Assembly: GCA_029953675.1 (NCBI GenBank)
Contig: JAMWBK010000001.1
Location: 347,001-411,000, forward strand
Origin: Rhodosorus marinus
Taxonomy: Eukaryota; Rhodophyta; Stylonematophyceae; Stylonematales; Stylonemataceae
DNA: 64,000 nucleotides
Direction of reading: 5' to 3'
The position numbers were made by a program, and so were the translations under genes. This document shows positions 22,601 to 32,480 of the stretch, in pieces. The notes beneath the pieces were generated by a model, which searched no databases, was not told the DNA's origin, and saw only the letters and a list, made by a program, of their open reading frames with translations. Position 1 is the first letter of the stretch, and each line of letters begins with the position of its first letter.

Positions 22601-24049
22601 TTCCTTCTCCTCGCGCTTCCAGTAAGCCAGAACATCCTTCACAAGACGCCTGCTTCTGCGGATGGCGTCATCACCAGGTTTCATCAGCTTCACGGCACGC
22701 CTACGAACCTCTTTCGAACAGGCCAACGAGACAACTCGGCATTGTCGCGCATTTAGAGCCGATTGCGCAGTCATAGCTCTATACGCCTTGGGAACATCTG
22801 TCTTGACGATAGTGCGCCAAACAGGCTTGAGTTTCTTGTCAAACTCCTTCTTCGACACTTCCTTCTTTGGCTTTGCTTCGACTTTCTTCCCTTTTGTAGC
22901 CTTCTTTTCCTTCGCAGGTTTTGCTTCACTTCCCCCTTCAGGGGTAGGTTGTTTAGGCTTTGGCTTTTTCTTTGGGGCTTTGGGTTTCGTGGGAGCGGCT
23001 TTCACGCCGGCAGTTTTTGTCTGCTTTTTGCTGGTCGGCTTGGCCTTCTCCGGTTTCTCGAGCTTCTCCTTCTTCTCTGGCTTTTCGGCCTTGTCGGGCT
23101 TTGCTGCCTTTTCTTTCTTCTCAGCTTTCTCGGCTTTCTGAGCCTTGCCTTCTTTCGGCTTCGACGGATGAGCTTTCTTTACATCCTTCTTGGGCTCCTT
23201 CGGTTTAGATGGAGGTGGCGGTGTCTTCTTCACCTTAACGGGCTTCTTTTTGATTATAATAGTACCGATTTCACCGCCAACACTTCTCTCCCTCCTCGCC
23301 GACCGGAATTTTAGCTCCGCCTTTTCGGCTTCCCGCTCCATTGCCTTGCAGGATTCATCCTCATCGAACAATTTCGGGATCTCAAACAGCATTCCGCGAA
23401 TACGGACCTTGTCATCCACGTTTGGATCATCGTCCAGTACCCATGAGATTGGAAAAGTTTCTGCTGCGAATCGGGCATTAAACTCGGACCGGCGTAGGGC
23501 TCCTTCCTGAGACAACGGACTAGTCCACAACCCACTGATCGAAGACAGTTTCTGGGGTGGTGCTGGGGCTAAGTCAAACTCGTACGCCGCAGGTGGAGCC
23601 TTGGGGGCTTCCACTTCTTCGTCACTGTTGTCGTTCGAAGCCTCTGCCACTTCGCCAGCTTTCGTTTGGTTTGTCTGCGTAGGAGCATCCTGGGGTTCTT
23701 CCTTTCCCGAATTCAACGATGGATCCGAATCCTTCTTCTCTTTCGCTCGAGATTCTTCAGCATTTTCCTTTCCCACAGACTCCGGGGGCTTTTCAAGCCC
23801 GCTTGAGTTGGCTCCGCGCTTTGGCTCTTTTTTCCCATGGGCTTCAAACTTTGGCTTCTTAGATCTGCCTTTGCCGTACCGCTCCGCCTTCAAGTCTGTG
23901 GAATGTGCTTTCCTCTTTGCCTGGTCCGACTTTCCACGGTCCTTGCTATCCTTGGCCCCAACCTCCCGCTTCTCATCGGCGTCCTTCACTTCGTCTCCCT
24001 TGCGGCGTTTCGATCCAATGCCTTCATTAATGTGGTTTTGTACTTCCAT
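19667..24049 (-). CDS. INO80: INO80-type chromatin remodelling ATPase
   Basis: This is the catalytic subunit of the INO80 complex, which slides nucleosomes and exchanges H2A.Z, acting in transcription, replication and repair. It is a single exon of 1460 residues from the ATG at 24049. The frame extends further upstream only from a TTG. In order: a Lys/Glu/Ala-rich low-complexity region (about 60-400, many KAEK/KPEK repeats), the INO80-specific DBINO domain (about 425-540, RQCRVVSLACSKEVRRRAVKLM), the SNF2 N-terminal lobe with ADEMGLGKT (Lys about 650) and DEAQ (about 755), a long insertion of about 250 residues, and the helicase C lobe with LLSTRAGGVGINLT and DRAHRLGQ (about 1293). The insertion and DBINO separate it from SWI2 and ISWI. 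A possible mini-exon ATGGATGTACAG lies just upstream (about 24170), so the true N-terminus is uncertain. Confidence 0.95.
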   Translation of the reverse strand: MEVQNHINEGIGSKRRKGDEVKDADEKREVGAKDSKDRGKSDQAKRKAHSTDLKAERYGKGRSKKPKFEAHGKKEPKRGANSSGLEKPPESVGKENAEESRAKEKKDSDPSLNSGKEEPQDAPTQTNQTKAGEVAEASNDNSDEEVEAPKAPPAAYEFDLAPAPPQKLSSISGLWTSPLSQEGALRRSEFNARFAAETFPISWVLDDDPNVDDKVRIRGMLFEIPKLFDEDESCKAMEREAEKAELKFRSARRERSVGGEIGTIIIKKKPVKVKKTPPPPSKPKEPKKDVKKAHPSKPKEGKAQKAEKAEKKEKAAKPDKAEKPEKKEKLEKPEKAKPTSKKQTKTAGVKAAPTKPKAPKKKPKPKQPTPEGGSEAKPAKEKKATKGKKVEAKPKKEVSKKEFDKKLKPVWRTIVKTDVPKAYRAMTAQSALNARQCRVVSLACSKEVRRRAVKLMKPGDDAIRRSRRLVKDVLAYWKREEKERAEEIKRVNLEIEIQRKKEEEEREAQRQKNKLKFLLGQSEAFSSFLQKKAKATAAAADGKGFEDIDGTETDADIQRRAEAEALLMVKDHREKLDVYDKQMRKVRNEANGLVASDVERKKDSDKSRVAVTQPSILIGKMKEYQLRGLSWLVSLYDQGINGILADEMGLGKTIQTISFLAYLAEKENNWGPFLVVTPKATLHNWQQEITKFCPSFRVLPYWGSKNDRQELRKHWSAKRMYHKDAEFHVCITSYETLTSDERHFPRVKWQYLVLDEAQAIKNSTTSRWKTLLNFSCRNRLLLTGTPLQNKMAELWSLLHFIMPSIFDSHEEFTAWFAKDIEGHARNNSLLDSETVQRLRTLLDPFMLRRVKRDVENEMPPKTEVELPCELTPRQRVLYSAIKSNISVEELLRSMGGTADKNSEDRGQLMNIVMQLRKVCNHPETFERRHAGTPYQFQGPRPPPHLPLPPTILSTGVRPIHNVTLVTRSAIQQALPRLVEDLEEGLRNENAFWSEKLCIWLPTRTRDSVFDGSQSATRLCGYSGSELYRTMVKWDRMKTWWWILRSQTERLVRHWDTFSECRSSEMLLEPFIKNLVNSRSILLPGRESPVALCAIHSRLLRTTRVYVPPSASPAIEPFVFGSTARNRHLRETRKFLYPKLNAKQSTVSTKEWYEMWRSLFGDYGLYYDSAPIMLPDSGRLVADSGKMKLLDTLLRKLKAEGHKCLVYSQFTRVLDILEDYCAVSSYKFLRLDGQSALADRRDMVADWQSNDELFIFLLSTRAGGVGINLTAADTVVFYDSDWNPTVDAQAMDRAHRLGQERPVTVFRLISQGTVEERIRARARQKDRIHDLVIRGGSMDAVEARARDAELSDVATLLLGEEDINMKAMLAGGNKVKRPIESEEDLLNRLMGTPRKTEKAEKTVKTEEVEDVDEPVENEQTESVEQVKTTYRNDKAEAEQVAKTSTPKPDRTEPERAVVAES

Positions 24050-26240
24050 CACTCCTCTGCCCAGGAGCCGGTTGCTTCCGTGCCCTCGCACGTCCTCGCC
24101 CAGCTCGCCGTGCGATACAGCTTGCAAACCTCAGGCCTTGATCAGCTTCTTTACCTGTACATCCATCTAAAGTCCGACAAGCCTATCACACAACTCTTCC
24201 CTCACAAGAAGTAAATTCCCATCCGCTTCAGTGGGTTCCCCATCCCAACACAACAAAATCAAATCACTTTCACTTATCCCGCACTACAACCACCTCCCTC
24301 CCTTCCCGACCCACCCTCCCGCCCTCCAACAGAAGAATATTCATGAAGTCTCAACGCCACATTCTCACCAGGCACGCCCGCTTCCCAGACCAAATATAAC
24401 CAAAAAAATTTGTTCCATGGGCCAAAACCCCCTCAATAGGTAAAAAAGCAGATCACAAGCAACGCACCCCTTCCAACACCAAAAAAAAAAGGATTTCCCC
24501 AACGAAATTTTCGCACCACACTATTTCCCACCCGACTCCCACCTTACAATCCCATAAAATATTAATTAATTACACCAAACCCTCAATTACACAACCAAGA
24601 CACCCCCCCTCCTTTCACCTCACCCAATCCCCCCTTACCATCTAACACCAACAATACACGCATGCCAAAAACGGGCCTCCCATAAAGAAAATGCAATAAA
24701 AAAAGGAAAAAAACCACTCCAAAATTCAGCCCCGGTAAGTGAAGCCTCGAAATTTCCCTTCGGGCTCAATTCTATCCCTCCACACCACCCCCTATGCCAT
24801 AATGATCACCATCCCCAAAACTCGTCTTAAAAAGTTCTAAAATAAATAAAGTACGTAAGAAACAATCTCTCCTTAAACCCCCCCTTCACTATGTCGTCTT
24901 TTTCATGATGATATTTGTCCGAAATAAATTTCGGAAACGGACCGACGCCTTCTTCTTCGCCATTTTAGCAAAGCGCAATCCGAACACAATGCCCACATCA
25001 ACACAAAAGTCAATTTTCCCAAACTCCCACTCTTTTTACTTCTCCCCTCCCCCCCCTAAAAAAGTGAAAAAAGTGCCGGAGTGAATATATTATCATATCT
25101 ATAGACATTATAAAACTTTCCTCCGGAAGAGCCCTAATCACCCTCGATAGACGAACTAATTTTAAATTAGTGTAGTTTTGGACATAACATGGGCACTGCG
25201 ATCAGCAGATTATTATCTTATTTATACTAAGATTAAATTACTCGGTTTTTAGGTGGGAAAAAAAGATGTTTGCTTCGGTTAAGTTTTAAATATGTAGTAA
25301 ACAGATAAGAAAATATGTGGAGCTTGGTCTTTTTTGGAGGACGATGGTGAAGGTGCTTATGCATGTCATCAGGAAACAATGGAGGGCTTTGTCATGATCT
25401 CTTACCCCTCTCCGTTTGTTGGGACGTACAAGGAATATTTACCATATACATTAAAAAATTGAAGTAGGTTGTCCTTTGGATGCACTTTTTTTTGTACGGG
25501 TAAGTAGGACGTAAGTTATTGACGGATAGGCTATCTTGGTGAAGCGTTTTAGGTTGGCAGATGAGACGATGATGGAAAAAGGTAGGGCAGGGGGGGGTTC
25601 CAGGGGTTACGTTAGTCTGGAAGAAGTATCAGTGTGTGAATGGGAAATAAATACCGTTTTAGGTCTTCATTTTCTGAGCAATTTTTTTTGAGGGTGGCAT
25701 GGGATTTCGTGGATAGGATTCTGGTTTACACTTGCGCGGAAGGAAGTTGCATGTGGTGGTCGTAGTGAAGAGCAACAGCGATTTGAGCTGTTGGCTCTGG
25801 GCTGGTGAAGCCTTTGAGCGTTTCTCAGGTGGCGTTTTTGTTCTTTAGTAGCGCCGTCTTCCCGGATTTGGGGAGGGCGTGTTCGGTAGCGTCCTTGAAA
25901 AGATTTGTGTAGGTTTGTTGCTATCCATAACCAATATGCACCGGAGATGCCAATCTAATAAGTAAGGAGACACCCCGGTCCAACCTGGAGCGAGGCTGGG
26001 GACATCGTTTCAGAATGATTGTCTCAGTCCTATCTCCCGTTCCAGAGCGATGCTCTTCATTAGATCGCAAGCGACGGTTCAAAGTACGCTACCCGCATGA
26101 CTAGTTGGCCTTCTGTACATCATGGCATTTTGTGGTTGCAGGTCGTGCCAAAAGCACATATTCAGTAATTCTCCAGCTCGGTATCAGCCAGACACCGCTC
26201 CAATTCTCGGTGGAACGAAACCGTCGAAATGCAGTCCGGC
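24050..26240. promoter_or_regulatory. Large bidirectional-looking promoter region
   Basis: The + strand is C/A-rich at 24180-24720 (leader of leftward INO80), AT-rich at about 24540-25560, and G/T-rich at about 25300-25960. The G/T-rich arm predicts a rightward transcript, but the next convincing gene (FIS1, at 26241) runs leftward. I find only tiny open frames such as a 17-codon one near 25353. A small or non-coding rightward transcript may exist here. Confidence 0.4.
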
Positions 26241-27144
26241 TTATACTTCCTGGAGCTTGCTTAGTGAAACATAAACCATTGCTGAAGCAGAAATGAGTGT
26301 CCCCAGGATAGCCAGCCCAGTCGCTCCCTCGCGCCTAATACGATCTTCGAGAATGTCCATCAATGATATTGCAGGCCTGTACTTGTCGTTGAAACTCAGC
26401 AACTGCTTCAGGCACCTTCGTGACTCCTGCAGCATTTGAGGTGAGGAAAATATGATCTCAGCCATTAATTGGTACGGAATACATGAATTTGAGTTCTTAC
26501 ATAGAGGTTATCCAGTCGATAATAGCCAACCGCGCAGTAGTACAAGCAATCTGCCGGTCTGTAGTGATCGAAGCTAAGCCCTGAAAGGTATAAGAGTGAA
26601 GATTAGGCAGAGTCATATACAATCAAAAAGTTGTTCGTTGATCCTCTACCTCGAAGCAGAGCGACTCCTTTCTTTATATGGGCTCGGGACTGGGATTTTA
26701 CCAATGCCCAAGCGTAATTGAACTTTGCTCCTGGTGCAGGTCGGTTCTTCGCACATTCCTTCAGATAGTCCTCCTCGAAGGCCTGAAGGATAAAGTCAAA
26801 CATAGACGGTTGAGCTAAAAAACGCTATGCTAGGAGACATTTACTGTTCCTACCTGCAGGCTCTGATGTAAATGAAACACGTTTTTCGGAGCATCATCGG
26901 GTTCGTCTGCAGCCTCTGTCGGTGCTATCTTCGGGATCGGTGAACACATGAGCCCGCTGGCCCTCACAGAGTTCTCCAACATTAAGTCATAATCCAGCTG
27001 ACTGGACATATCCATGGCTTCCATCGCTTCCAAAACAGCTCTACAGCTTCTATGATACTCTGTCAAGCCGCTTTCAGGCGACCTTCCTTCCCAACCACCG
27101 GCGAAGGTACCCAAGTCGTCAATTACCGACTTCTCCAAGGACAT
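26241..27144 (-). CDS. FIS1: FIS1-like organelle fission adaptor
   Basis: FIS1 is a tail-anchored outer-membrane protein of mitochondria and peroxisomes that recruits fission machinery. Exons are 27144-26854, 26782-26650, 26580-26501 and 26426-26241, giving 229 residues. The tetratricopeptide-like bundle includes FNYAWALVKSQ, HIKKGVALL and YYCAVGYYRLDNLY, which correspond to the conserved AWALV, IQRGI and LALGYYR blocks. It is followed by EDRIRREG, a hydrophobic tail anchor (GLAILGTLISASAMVYVSL) and a short polar C-terminus. The N-terminal about 95 residues are longer than in animals and not conserved in my reading. The frame continues upstream to another ATG at 27207, but the leader there is Lys/Asn-rich and AT-rich, so 27144 is preferred. 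The family assignment is good. The organelle is inferred. Confidence 0.85.
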
Positions 27145-27959
27145 TCTCAACCCATTCTGTTTTTTGTTGTTTTTTTTGTTGTCACAACGTACACCATTGG
27201 AAAACATAAAAATACGGAAGAAAATAATTCAATCTATATATCAGTCATTATTATCAATCTTTTTTAATCGATATTTTACGTTCTAAGTGTTTTTATATTG
27301 ACAAACAATCTCTCGATAAATTTCTATTTTATGGGATTATTTTGAAGAATCTCGCGTTATTGAAAATAGAAAATATTTTATTTTGCTTAATATTTGAATG
27401 TTTGAAATTCATGCCGTTACGGGATCCCGGTGATTTTCTTGATTTGTTTTTTTTTAAAGAAATGGATTGTTGGGTTCTTTTCGGGATGGGAAGGTCCGAC
27501 GTGCACTGGTACGATTCTTGGGGAATTGGCGATGGTGTCGATGATGGTGTTGTTGCTGGAATGCAGGGCTTAGCTTGAGAGAAGAGCAGAGTCTTCTGAC
27601 TTTGTGACGAAATCTAGAGGTAAGAAAGGGAAATGAAACGTCGCAGATATGTTGGAGTGAAAAGTTTTCTGGTTGAAGTGATCCGCGAGCAGAGCGATAT
27701 TGAATCAAGCAGTTGAGATCTGAAAAGTAGTTGGATTACGTTGTCAGTCGAGGCAGGGCGTTCCTGGAAGTTGTTTTCTCCTTGTGGTTAAGGCGGAGGT
27801 GGCGGCGCGTTGCGAATAGGGAGGAGCGGCTAGCCGCAGATACTGGATTCAAGTGAAGGATTGAACTACGCCGTCGGCGGACTTTGGTCTAATGTTGGAA
27901 TAAACATTTGAGGTGACTATACTAGTCTCTCATCCCTGCACCAGTTCATCGGAGCGAGA
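27145..27959. promoter_or_regulatory. Divergent promoter of FIS1 and the PAK-like kinase
   Basis: Only about 0.8 kb separates the two start codons. The core at 27200-27420 is strongly AT-rich. From 27430 to 27960 the + strand is G/T-rich with T runs, the leader of the rightward kinase gene. No specific factor site was recognised. Confidence 0.5.
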
Positions 27960-29917
27960 ATGCTCAGGAAAGTTCTGGCTCCAAAGCGAGATAATCAGGG
28001 TCAGCCCTCGATACAAGCTATGGAGGGAGGGGAAAAAATCGCCACAAGGCCACCTTCAGGGGTGAGAAATGGAAAAGAAAACCACCCAGAAGACATTTCC
28101 CTTCCTGAGGATGTCCAAAGAAAAATGCACATATCGTACGACGAGAAGACGGGAAGCTATAGAGTACGTAAAAACCCATCCCGAAATTAACCAACACTGT
28201 TCTTTTAGCTAGATGACTCATTATTAAGATTCTTCTTCTTTTCTGTAAGGGAATCTCCGAGGTTTTAAAAGCGACCGGGTCCAGATCATCAATGACAGGG
28301 CGCGGTTCACTAGAGCCAGATACGAGTCAAGCTCCCGCTGCAGCTGTGAAACTTACAACACCTACCAAACGCAACCCGCGGTTGAAGAGGTTGAACAAAG
28401 TGTTTTCTAGAAAGAGTCCAGTGATCGGGTCTCCTATTCAGATTGCGCATACTGTTCACGTAAAGGTCGACTTGAGGAACAAATACGGCTTCACGGGCTT
28501 GCCAACTAAATGGGAAAAGCTTCTTGAAGACTCGGGAATTGACAGAGAAGAGGCTCTCGAAAATCCAAGGGACCTTATTGACGTGCTCAACTATTCTCGA
28601 GGCTCTTTTCCAAGGCTTCTCTACGAAGACGACGCTGAAAGCGAGGAGGAAGTGAACCCAGTGAATAGGCCCGCGGTTGCGGTGCCAAGGTCTCTTCTCT
28701 TCCTCGCGGAGCACCAAGAAGGTGACTTTATTGAGGAAGATCCCTACACGGCTTTTAAGGACATGCAAAAGATCGGAGAAGGTTTTGCTGGCTCGGTTTT
28801 TCGAGCGGTTGATCCACTCGGACGGGATGTTGCAGTGAAAAGGATCAAGGTGGGCTCCGAGGAGCAGCTCGAGATCGTCCGTATGGAAGTCAACATCATG
28901 AGTTCCATCAATCACAACTGCATTGTCGCTTGCTTCGGATCATACTTATGGGAGGATGTTGCTTGGATATCTATGGAGTACGTGGACGGTGGTTCTCTAG
29001 CTCAGCTCCTCAGGGAGCTTGACTACAACTCAAGTGGCTCGCTCAAGGAAGCACATATTGCGTACATAATCTCACAAGTCCTCTGCGTACGTGAATGCAC
29101 TGCAAGACCTATTTTACGGTGTTCTCGTTCGTTATGAATGGACCGAGCGGCGAGAGATTCTTCCCGCTACTGCATTGAGGACCTCGTGAATGCGCTCGAT
29201 AACGAATAAGCCAACAGAACTAGCTGACGCTATTCTTCAAAAACTGTGATTCTTTAAACAGGGGTTGGAAGCGTTGCACCAAAATCGATGTGTCCATAGA
29301 GATGTTAAGTCTGACAACACGCTGTTGGGAGCCGATGGAACCGTTAAGCTTGGAGACTTTGGATTCTGCGCTGAGCTCTCAGATGGTCGTTCGAAGAGGA
29401 ACTCGGTGGTCGGAACACCGTGTTGGATGGCGCCCGAGGTCATTGGTGGGGAAAACTACGATACTAAGGCAGATGTGTGGAGTGCCGGAATTCTTACGCT
29501 CGAGTGTGCAGAAGGAAACCCACCATATTATAGAGAGGATCCTCTTCGTGCGATGTTCATGATCAAGACCAAGGGACCCCCTCCCCTGCAAGATCCAGAG
29601 CGGTAAGCTCAGTCAAATCCAGCACCTTGGGAAGCTTGTCTTTTACTGAAGCGTACGGGTGCTACTTTCCTTCAAATAGATGGTCTGAAGAATTTACCGA
29701 TTTCCTCACGAAATGTATGGCAAAAGAAGCCACAGAGCGATGGACTGCGACGCAGTTGCTGGAGCACCCGTTCTTGGATACGGCTTGCAGCAGAGTGGAG
29801 TTTTGTGAATTGGTCCAGTGCGCTTTAGAAGAACGGGAACTGGAAAAGACCCAGTTCGAAAACGAGTCTGCACTCGATTTTCTTAATGGCGGATCTGATA
29901 TTTCAGAGTTCCGATAA
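27960..29917 (+). CDS. PAK/STE20-family protein kinase with CRIB domain
   Basis: This is a Ser/Thr kinase predicted to be activated by a Rho/Rac/Cdc42 (ROP-type) GTPase. Exons are 27960-28163, 28250-29086, 29262-29602 and 29680-29917, giving 539 residues. The first base of exon 3 is fixed by frame. A CRIB motif starts at residue 131 (IQIAHTVHVKVDL, then GFTGLP). A second, looser CRIB-like motif lies at 56-70 (MHISYDEKTGSYRGI) across the first splice junction. The kinase domain starts near 243 with IGEGFAGSVF, has VAVK (Lys about 265), HRDVKSDN, DFG and GTPCWMAPEV. All catalytic residues are present, so it should be active. The tail after the kinase domain is short and acidic. It shares a divergent promoter with FIS1. 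No membrane segments are seen. Confidence 0.92.
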
Positions 29918-30151
29918 CACTACTGACTTGTAAAAAAGGGACACTTGAACCCCTTTGTTCTCGGGGCTTCTGGAATCGTATATCTAATTTGCGCGATTCA
30001 CCTTGGTCGAGACCCGATTATAGAGCACCATTACTGACTGGGAGGACGGCGCTTGTCAATCTCACAAGCTATGGCAGAAATGAAAGCTTTCAGAGGTGCC
30101 ACGAACGATCGTTAGCGCCCACGTGGTTCACGGTGTTTCTGCTTCGTGCTA

Positions 30152-31231
30152 CTATGCTTTACCCGCGAACCCTTCTTGTCGGATGGACCACTGAAAGACT
30201 TCTCTGGTGTCCCACCCGCTGACTGTCGGAGGCTTCGAGCGTCGCAGAGTGGGTGCCCTGGTCGCCAGATTCGCCAGTTTAACGTGCACAGAAGCAGTTA
30301 CTCGACCTGGTAGCGTTTCAACCTTGGAATTTGCAGTCACAGGCGTTGATCCCTGTTGCGCTGGCTGATCCTGCGGCGGCTTGCAGCCGTGGGTGGAATG
30401 GCTGAGCTTCGACTGATCGATTTGACGTATAACGTCATGTGCAGATTGGGCAGCCGGTTTATAGTTGGTGGGATGGCTTGGAGATGGGTTTTCTCGAACT
30501 GGCTTCTCCACTAGATTTTCTGCCGGGTCTGGACCTTGGACAAACTTGGAAACTCTGATCTTGTCATCTGTGTTGCTTGTGGGACCTGGCGCGCCTCTCA
30601 GAATTGTTACCGGGTCACTTGCGCAGGTGTCTCCCCGGGCCATGCTGGATAACACCCCTTGACTGTGATTCCGTTGGTCCTGCGCATGCTCAGGAACGCT
30701 GGTACTCGGATTGTACAAGCTTGTGGACCCAAGTGCAACCTTCGAGGAGCCGCTTGTTAGGAGATATGTGGATGAGTTTCCTACACAGCTCCCTGCGAAC
30801 AGCCCGGAGCTGGGAGTTCCGCTCAGAGCGTGTGAAGAACCAAACCCAGCTGCAGGGACTGCAACTGGCCGCACCGAAAGGATTTTGGATAGCTCTCCAG
30901 CTAGAGAAGCGGCGACTGTCTGGCTTAGTGCTTCGAGTACGAATTTGCCGAACTTCTTTCGAATCGGATTGAAGAAGAACGTTGTCCCCAACAGAGCTAC
31001 TTCATAACATCGGGCTGGATTCGTGTTGCGTTCGCTGTTCGAAAGGATCAGACGTTCATAGTTGGCCTTTCCACATTTCCGTCCCATGTCAGAAACGACG
31101 AGCTTCGCACCAATTTTGCTGTGATTGCGCAGCGCACAGTTTCCGGCCAAAAAAACGTCCCTTTCCCATCGCTTAGATCTCATCCAAGAGATCGAAACGC
31201 ATGGCCAGTTCCGTCCTTCAAGTTTGGTCAT
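30152..31231 (-). CDS. Long open frame of unknown function
   Basis: This frame is open from about 31320 to 30152, about 390 codons, and has its first ATG at 31231. Such a length is unlikely by chance at this base composition, but similar frames on the + strand overlap it, so it is only a candidate. The N-terminal third is ordinary in composition (MTKLEGRNWPCVSISW, then FFFNPIRKKFGKFVLEAL). The rest is Ser/Pro/Thr/Gly-rich and probably disordered. I recognise no domain. It converges with the PAK-like kinase. Upstream exons between 31320 and 32470 are possible but I could not find them. It may also be an exon of a larger gene. Confidence 0.3.
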   Translation of the reverse strand: MTKLEGRNWPCVSISWMRSKRWERDVFLAGNCALRNHSKIGAKLVVSDMGRKCGKANYERLILSNSERNTNPARCYEVALLGTTFFFNPIRKKFGKFVLEALSQTVAASLAGELSKILSVRPVAVPAAGFGSSHALSGTPSSGLFAGSCVGNSSTYLLTSGSSKVALGSTSLYNPSTSVPEHAQDQRNHSQGVLSSMARGDTCASDPVTILRGAPGPTSNTDDKIRVSKFVQGPDPAENLVEKPVRENPSPSHPTNYKPAAQSAHDVIRQIDQSKLSHSTHGCKPPQDQPAQQGSTPVTANSKVETLPGRVTASVHVKLANLATRAPTLRRSKPPTVSGWDTREVFQWSIRQEGFAGKA

Positions 31232-32480
31232 CAGCAAGAGCTCAATTGATATCCGAGCAAGACACCTGTCTGATTCTTCCCGTTCACTCCAAGTCTCTTC
31301 TCGAAAGATTGTCCACCTATCTCATTCAAGAGCAATGATCAATACGGAAACAAACTGTCATTCGCAGTGCAGGAACAGCCGGCCAACGAAGCACATAAGA
31401 CGACCTAAGCTACCGCAAGAACAAGGCCAAAAAAAAATTCACACAAAAGGCGAGCAGATCAGCCCTTCATCTGTCAAGTTGTCGAACGACAGAAGGCTAT
31501 GACTGCCAAGACTTTCCCTCCGTGAGTTCTCTATACGTCTATAGCCAGAATTCCTACCCACGAGTCTCATCTGTACTCCCTGTTCGTCGTCAAGACCATG
31601 ACTTTTTGTCAGTTCTTCTAGGACCAAGCCTAGCAGATCAGAAGCGCTTGCAGTTAGGTTGGTACCGCACCAGCTGGGAGATCACTATGTTCGGCCGAGA
31701 ACTCTAGTAGTAGGCAATCTTCGAGCACCTGAGGATCAAGGCTCTTCGAAAGAGTCCGGCCAAGAGTTTCCAACAGATGCTAGCAAGAAAGGCCTGTGCT
31801 TTCAACTATGGAGAATCCCGACCGCTGGAAGAAAAACAGACGAGCGCCAATGGTCCAGCGCATGAAGAACTGATCTTAGATCTTTCTCACTCGTCTGTTT
31901 TTCTTCCCAAAGCTGAATGTTCGTGCATCTTGGAGAGGTTGGCTTCGGGATTACCCCTGCCGGTACTGAGGTACGCTTTGTGCTGAGCTTTCCTCGGTGC
32001 AAACGTTGATGACTTGAATTCCACTATTGTGGATAGCGGTTGCGGATGATTTGTACCAATTGGTCTACGGGTGAGAAACATGGTTGGAAACCAACTGGAC
32101 TATCCCTAGCATGCAAAGTTAGAACGGGTCATGGGATTCAAAATATAATTGTCGAGAGCGAGGTGCTAAATGAATCCTCGCCATCTCCTTGCGCGGAAAA
32201 TCACGTTCAGAACAACCGCAGAATTGAATGCTTGAGATCCGCGCAACTTGACGTTGACAGAAGCTTAGGGTTTTCGGCCGGAGAACAGACGAGATGAGAT
32301 CGAGCAGGATACCGTCCTTGAAACGAATCACAGATGCGAGCGCTCTTACAGAGCTGTTGACATTCTCGTGAAGCGCTGTTGTATCCTAGCGTAGGCTGAT
32401 GACTTCAGGAGTACTGTCAGGTTGCTCGTCTTTTTTATTTTAGTACATGGTAACGTCTTAATTTCTCTCATCGATTCTAT
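31232..32480. other. Intergenic or upstream exon region with a hairpin
   Basis: I see no gene I can support. The region contains a perfect 18-bp inverted repeat at 31827-31907 and the 3' flank of PCNA near 32400-32480. Confidence 0.35.
31827..31907. repeat. Perfect 18-bp inverted repeat with 45-nt loop
   Basis: GGAAGAAAAACAGACGAG at 31827-31844 is matched exactly by its reverse complement at 31890-31907. The purine-rich arm would pair as a long stem in either strand's transcript. No target-site duplication or terminal sequence typical of a transposon was seen. Confidence 0.8.

Noticed and set aside
22662-23314. Plus-strand Phe/Leu-rich frames that look like membrane proteins
   Set aside because: They are antisense to the Lys/Glu-rich region of INO80. 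AAG and GAG codons read backwards give Leu and Phe.
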